A stretch of 64,000 bases of DNA from Okapia johnstoni (taxonomy: Eukaryota; Chordata; Mammalia; Artiodactyla; Giraffidae): assembly GCA_024291935.2 (NCBI GenBank), contig CM044320.1:29046001-29110000 (forward strand), read 5' to 3'. Below the pieces are notes generated by a model, which worked only from the letters and a program-made list of their open reading frames with translations, ran no database searches and had not been told where the DNA came from. A program made the position numbers and the translations under genes. Shown here piece after piece: positions 59,080 through 64,000 of this stretch; the stretch's first letter is position 1; every line of letters begins with the position of its first letter.

Positions 59080-59400
59080 GGGATGAGATGTTGTTGAGAC
59101 CATCTGGATGGTATATACATGACTAAACATAGTTATGGCATCTATATACATTTAAAAATTCTGACCAGCAGGGGCAGAGACCTAACCATCTTGTGGTGCC
59201 GTGACAAGCCTCTTAAGTAAGTTTCCTTGCTGATTACACCTGCCACCTACCAATACAGAGGGTCTGCCTCTTTGGTCTCTCTTTGTCCTCCGTGTAGGGG
59301 AGGGGCAATTCTGAATTTCACTCAGGTGACCAACCGAACTCCTGAGATTGCAAACTAACAGTGATCTTTAGCCTTGATGGGGAGGGCTGTCCTTTCCAGA
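59080..59400 (+). mobile_element. LTR-like sequence, tentative
   Basis: 'tggatggtatatacatgac', 'ccacctaccaatacagaggg' and 'tttggtctctctttgtcctc' have the look of a ruminant endogenous retroviral LTR. No internal genes are seen. The boundaries and family are uncertain. Confidence 0.3.
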
Positions 59401-59410
59401 CTTTGTTTCA

Positions 59411-59889
59411 TTCAGTTCAGTTCAGTTCAGTCGCTCAGTCATGTCTGACTCTCTGAGACCCCATGAATCGCAGCATGCCAGGCCTCCCTGTCCATCACCA
59501 ACTCCCAGAGTTTACCCAAACTCATGTCCATCGAGTCTGTGATGCCATCCAGCCATCTCATCCTCTGTCGTCCCCTTCTCCTCCTGCCCTCAATCCTTCC
59601 CAGCATCAGGGTCTTTTCCAATGAGTCAACTCTTCACATCAGGTGGCCAAAGTATTGGAGTTTCAGCTTCAACATCAGTCCTTCCAATGAACACCCAGGA
59701 CTGATCTCCTTTAGGATGGACTGGTTGAATCTCCTTGCAGTCCAAGGGACTCTCAAGAGTCTTCTCCAACACCACAGTTCAAAAGCATCAGTTCTTCAGG
59801 GCTCAGCTTTCTTCACCGTCCAACTCTCACATCCATACATGACTACTGGAAAAACCATAGCCTTGATTAGATGGATCTTTGTTGGCAAA
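59411..59889 (-). mobile_element. BovB 3'-end fragment
   Basis: The longest of the antisense BovB tails, from four ttcag units to 'tggatctttgttggcaaag', including the antisense end of the reverse transcriptase frame. Confidence 0.93.
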
Positions 59890-59990
59890 GCCAAAACCAA
59901 ATGAAGATGGCTCCAAGACGACCACTTGAAGGATGGGGAGAACTTCATCTTGATTCCTGGCTGGAACCTGTTTTTTAGTATTCTTTTATT

Positions 59991-60184
59991 ACTTTTTTTT
60001 TTCTTCTCTGAATCTTCATTGAGGTGCTTGGGCTTTCTCTAGTTGTGGCGTGTGGGCTGAGTAGTTGTGGTGCATGGGCTTAGTTGCCCCAAGGCATGTA
60101 CAATCTTAGGTCCCTGGCCAGGGATTGAATCCATGTTCCCTGACTGGAAGCAGATTCTTAACCACTGGGCCACAGGGAAGTCCC
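59991..60184 (-). mobile_element. CHR-type SINE
   Basis: Antisense: 'gggctttctctagttgtggc', 'ttaaccactgggccacaggg'. A tattac motif occurs at both edges. Confidence 0.85.
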
Positions 60185-60291
60185 TATTACTCCTTTTTAA
60201 AGCACAAGTGCCCATACAACTTTGGCTTATAAGATAGTTCTATATAAAATATATTAAAATACTAGTGATCTTGATATTATAAACTGTGTGT

Positions 60292-60504
60292 ATGCACAGT
60301 CGCTCAGTTGTGTCCAGCTTTTTGCTGTCCAATGGACTGTAGCCTGTCAGGCACCTCTGTTCATGGGATTTCCCAGGCAAGAATACCAGAATGGGTTGCC
60401 GTTTTCTCCTCCAGGGATCTTCCCCACCCAGGGATCGAACCCAAGTCTCTTGCATCTCCTGCACTGGCAGGCAATTCTTTGCCACTATTGCCACTTAAGA
60501 AGCC
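60292..60504 (-). mobile_element. Bov-tA SINE
   Basis: Antisense copy. It abuts the 3' limit of the recognisable poly(A) polymerase retrocopy. Confidence 0.9.
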
Positions 60505-60542
60505 CTGGGTTCCATACAGGCAAATTAAGATTGTTTTCTTTA

Positions 60543-61107
<565 letters not shown>

Positions 61108-61129
61108 TCATCTTGCAAACAAAATATCA

Positions 61130-61685
<556 letters not shown>

Positions 61686-62044
61686 TCAGTTTCCTCGGGG
61701 TCTGCTGAACTGATGGGAGAGGCGACGCCGTAGTGTTTTCGGAGGTGGCCATCCGTCCGGCTCCGGAGTGGTAAGGACTCAGCGGCTGCTCTGGGCGTGG
61801 CCACTGAGGGGAAACGGAGAAGGGGCGAGTCTCAGCCCCGGGGGCCACGCCCACTCCCGTCCGAGCTCCCCCACCGCTTCCACTCTGGTCGCTTTCTTCT
61901 TTGTCCTCCTGTGCTGCCCAAACACTGGCACAGCAACTTTCTAGAACTCAGGTTGGATTCTTGTTGAACTCCAGAATCAGTCTTCCACCTTACTATTAGA
62001 GCAAAGTGTGGTAAGAGAGTTCTTGCCAAAACAATAGTGATAAA

Positions 62045-63625
62045 TACCGTTTCTCCAGAGCTTATTACATACCAGACTCTGAATATACACTGTGCTGCAC
62101 TCAGTATGCCAGTAAATTTGGAAAACTCAGAAGTGGCCACAGGACTGGAAAAGGTCAGTTTTCATTCCAATCCCAAAGAAGGGCAATGCCAAAGAATGTT
62201 CCAACTACCACACGATTGCACTCATCTCACACGCTAGCAAAGGAATGCTCAAAATTCTCCAAGCCAGGCTTCAACAGTACATGAACTGTGAAATTACAGA
62301 TGTTCAAGATGGATTTAGAAAAGGCAGAGAAACTGGAGATCAAATTGCCAACATCCATTGCATCATAGAAAAAGCAAGAGAATTCCAGAAAAACATCTAC
62401 TTCTGCTTTATTACGCCAAAGCCTTTGAATGTGTGGATCACAACAAACTATGGAAACTTCTTCAAGAGATGTGAATATCAGAACACCTTACCTGCCTCTT
62501 GAGAAATCTGCATGCAGGTCAAGAAGCAATAGTTAGAACCAGACATGGAACAACAGACTGGTTCCAAATCAGGAATGGAGTACGTCAAGGCTGTATACTG
62601 TTACCCTGCTTATTTAACTTATATGCAGAGCACATCATGCAAAATGCTGGGCTGGATGAAGCACAAGCTGGAATCAAGATTGCTGGGAGAAATATCGATA
62701 ACCTCAGATACACAGACACCACCCTTATGGCAGAAACTAAGGGGGAACTAAAGAGCCTCTTGATAAAAATGAAAAGGAGAGTGAAAAAGCTGGTTTAAAA
62801 CTCAACATTAAAAAAACTAAGATCATGGCAAATAGATGGGGAAACAATGGAAACAGTGAGAGACTTTATTTTCTTGGGCTCCAAAATCACTGCAGATGGT
62901 GACTGCAGCCATGAAATTAAAAGACGCTTGCTCCTTGGAAGAAAAGCTATGACCAAACTAAAAACATATTAAAAAGCAGAAACATTACTTTGCCAACAAA
63001 GGTCCATCTAGTCAAACCTATGGTTTTTCCAGTAGTCATGTATGGATGTGAAAGTTGGACTATAAAGAAAGCTGAGCACCGAAGAATTGATGCTTTTGAA
63101 CTGTGGTGTTGGAGAAGACTCTTGAGAGTCCCTTGGACTGCAAGGAGATCAAACCAGCCAATCCTAAAGGAAATCAGTCCTGAATATTCACTGGAAGGAC
63201 TGATGCTGAAGCTGAAACTCCAATACTTTGGCCACCTGATGGGAAGAACTGACTCACTGGAAAAGACCCTGATGCTGGGAAAGATTGAAGACAGGAAGAG
63301 AAGGGGATGACAGAGGATGAGATAGTTGGATGGCATCACTGACTCTATGGATATGAGTCTGAGCAAGCTCCAGGAGTTGGTGATGGACAGGGAAGCCTGG
63401 TGTGCTGTAGTCCGTGGGGTTGCAAAGAGTTGGACACGACCGAGCGAATGAACTGACTGACTAAGATACACTATTTATGACCCTCCTAAGAACTTTCTGT
63501 GGTCAGTATTGTATTCTCAGTTGCAGAGACCAGGGAACTGATGGTTTGAGAAGCTAAGTTTCTCTTGGTGGCTAACTCATAAGTGGTGAAATAAGAGATT
63601 CTGACCTAGGGTGTGCAGCCCATTC
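62045..63625 (-). mobile_element. MIR SINE split by BovB copy 3
   Basis: 'cagagcttattacataccag' and 'actctgaatatacact' before the BovB, then 'tttatgaccctcctaagaac', 'ggtttgagaagctaagtttc' and 'ctaactcataagtggtgaaa' after it, give one antisense MIR when joined. Confidence 0.6.
62092..63465 (+). mobile_element. BovB LINE copy 3, 5'-truncated and dead
   Basis: Starts at 'gtgctgcactcagtatgcc' within the reverse transcriptase region and runs to the 3' end. Target duplication atacact at 62085-62091 and 63466-63472. The endonuclease is absent. In the polymerase motif region (about 62705-62718) one aspartate codon is missing (YTD-TT). Frameshifts near 62410 and 62770 and a short deletion near 62835 break the frame. 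ORF-end text ([20 protein letters not shown]) is intact from about 63045 to 63160. Confidence 0.95.
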
Positions 63626-63660
63626 ACTTTTTTTTTTTTACTTTTCTAGTATGAAAGTCA

Positions 63661-63872
63661 CAGGCTTCCCAGGTGGCTCAGTGGTAAAGAATCCACATCC
63701 AGTGTAGGTGATGGAATAGAGGCAGGTTCAATCCCTGATTTGGGAAGTTCCCCTGGACTAGGAAATGGTGACCTACTCCAGTATTCTTGCCTGGAAAATT
63801 CCATGAATGAAGGAGCCTGGTGGGCTGCAGTCCATGGGGTCACAAACAGTCTGACTTAACTGAAGTGACTTA
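63661..63872 (+). mobile_element. Bov-tA SINE
   Basis: Sense copy from 'caggcttcccaggtggctca' to 'taactgaagtgacttag'. Confidence 0.9.
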
Positions 63873-63884
63873 GAAGGCAGGCAC

Positions 63885-64000
63885 ATAGTTGATTTACAGT
63901 GCGTGTTCATTTCAGATGTACAGCAAAGTGATTCAGTTATATATGTATATATATGTTTATGTATTTTTTCAGGTTCTTTTATGGATTATTACAGAGTATT
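63885..64000 (-). mobile_element. Artiodactyl L1 3' UTR fragment, runs off the window
   Basis: 'tagttgatttacagtgcgtg', 'tgtacagcaaagtgattcag' and TA-rich text are the antisense L1 3' UTR. It continues past the window end. Confidence 0.65.

Overview
This is mammalian nuclear DNA from a pecoran ruminant (cattle, sheep, goat or a relative; the sequence alone does not say which). The evidence is the repeat content: dozens of Bov-tA and BOV-A2 SINEs, CHR-type tRNA-Glu SINEs and three long plus seven short copies of the BovB LINE, lying on older mammalian layers (L1, L2, MIR, MaLR and ERVL LTRs, hAT and MER5-type DNA transposons). There are no operons, CRISPR arrays or prokaryotic features.

The one real gene is the 3' end of ETNK1 (ethanolamine kinase 1) on the + strand. 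Bases 1-8609 are intron. Exon 8610-8683 and terminal exon 8992 onward encode the last 48 residues of the kinase, with the stop codon at 9062-9064. A 3' UTR of about 5.66 kb runs to poly(A) signals at 14687 and 14706. It contains no recognisable retroelement, has several Pumilio-type sites and several possible earlier poly(A) signals. The coding exon upstream of 8610 lies outside the window.

From about 14.73 kb to the end I see no functional gene. In mammals the region beyond ETNK1 is a gene-poor interval towards SOX5; that placement is inference from synteny. It is a mosaic of nested insertions. A near-full-length BovB (27076-30805) sits in an older repeat and carries its own BOV-A2 insertion. 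A MaLR LTR (20645-21416) is split by a three-unit Bov-A SINE. A long L1 (52690-54436) carries an internal 45-bp duplication. A BovB (62092-63465) splits a MIR.

The main unexpected item is a decayed processed copy of a canonical nuclear poly(A) polymerase mRNA (PAPOLA/PAPOLB type) on the - strand at 60505-61900. It has a GC-rich 5' end, two SINE insertions, frameshifts, stops and a lost part of its catalytic aspartate motif. I found no convincing new biological system. The points most worth checking are the 3' UTR regulatory architecture, the retropseudogene, the 45-bp templated insertion and the nested transposon chronology.
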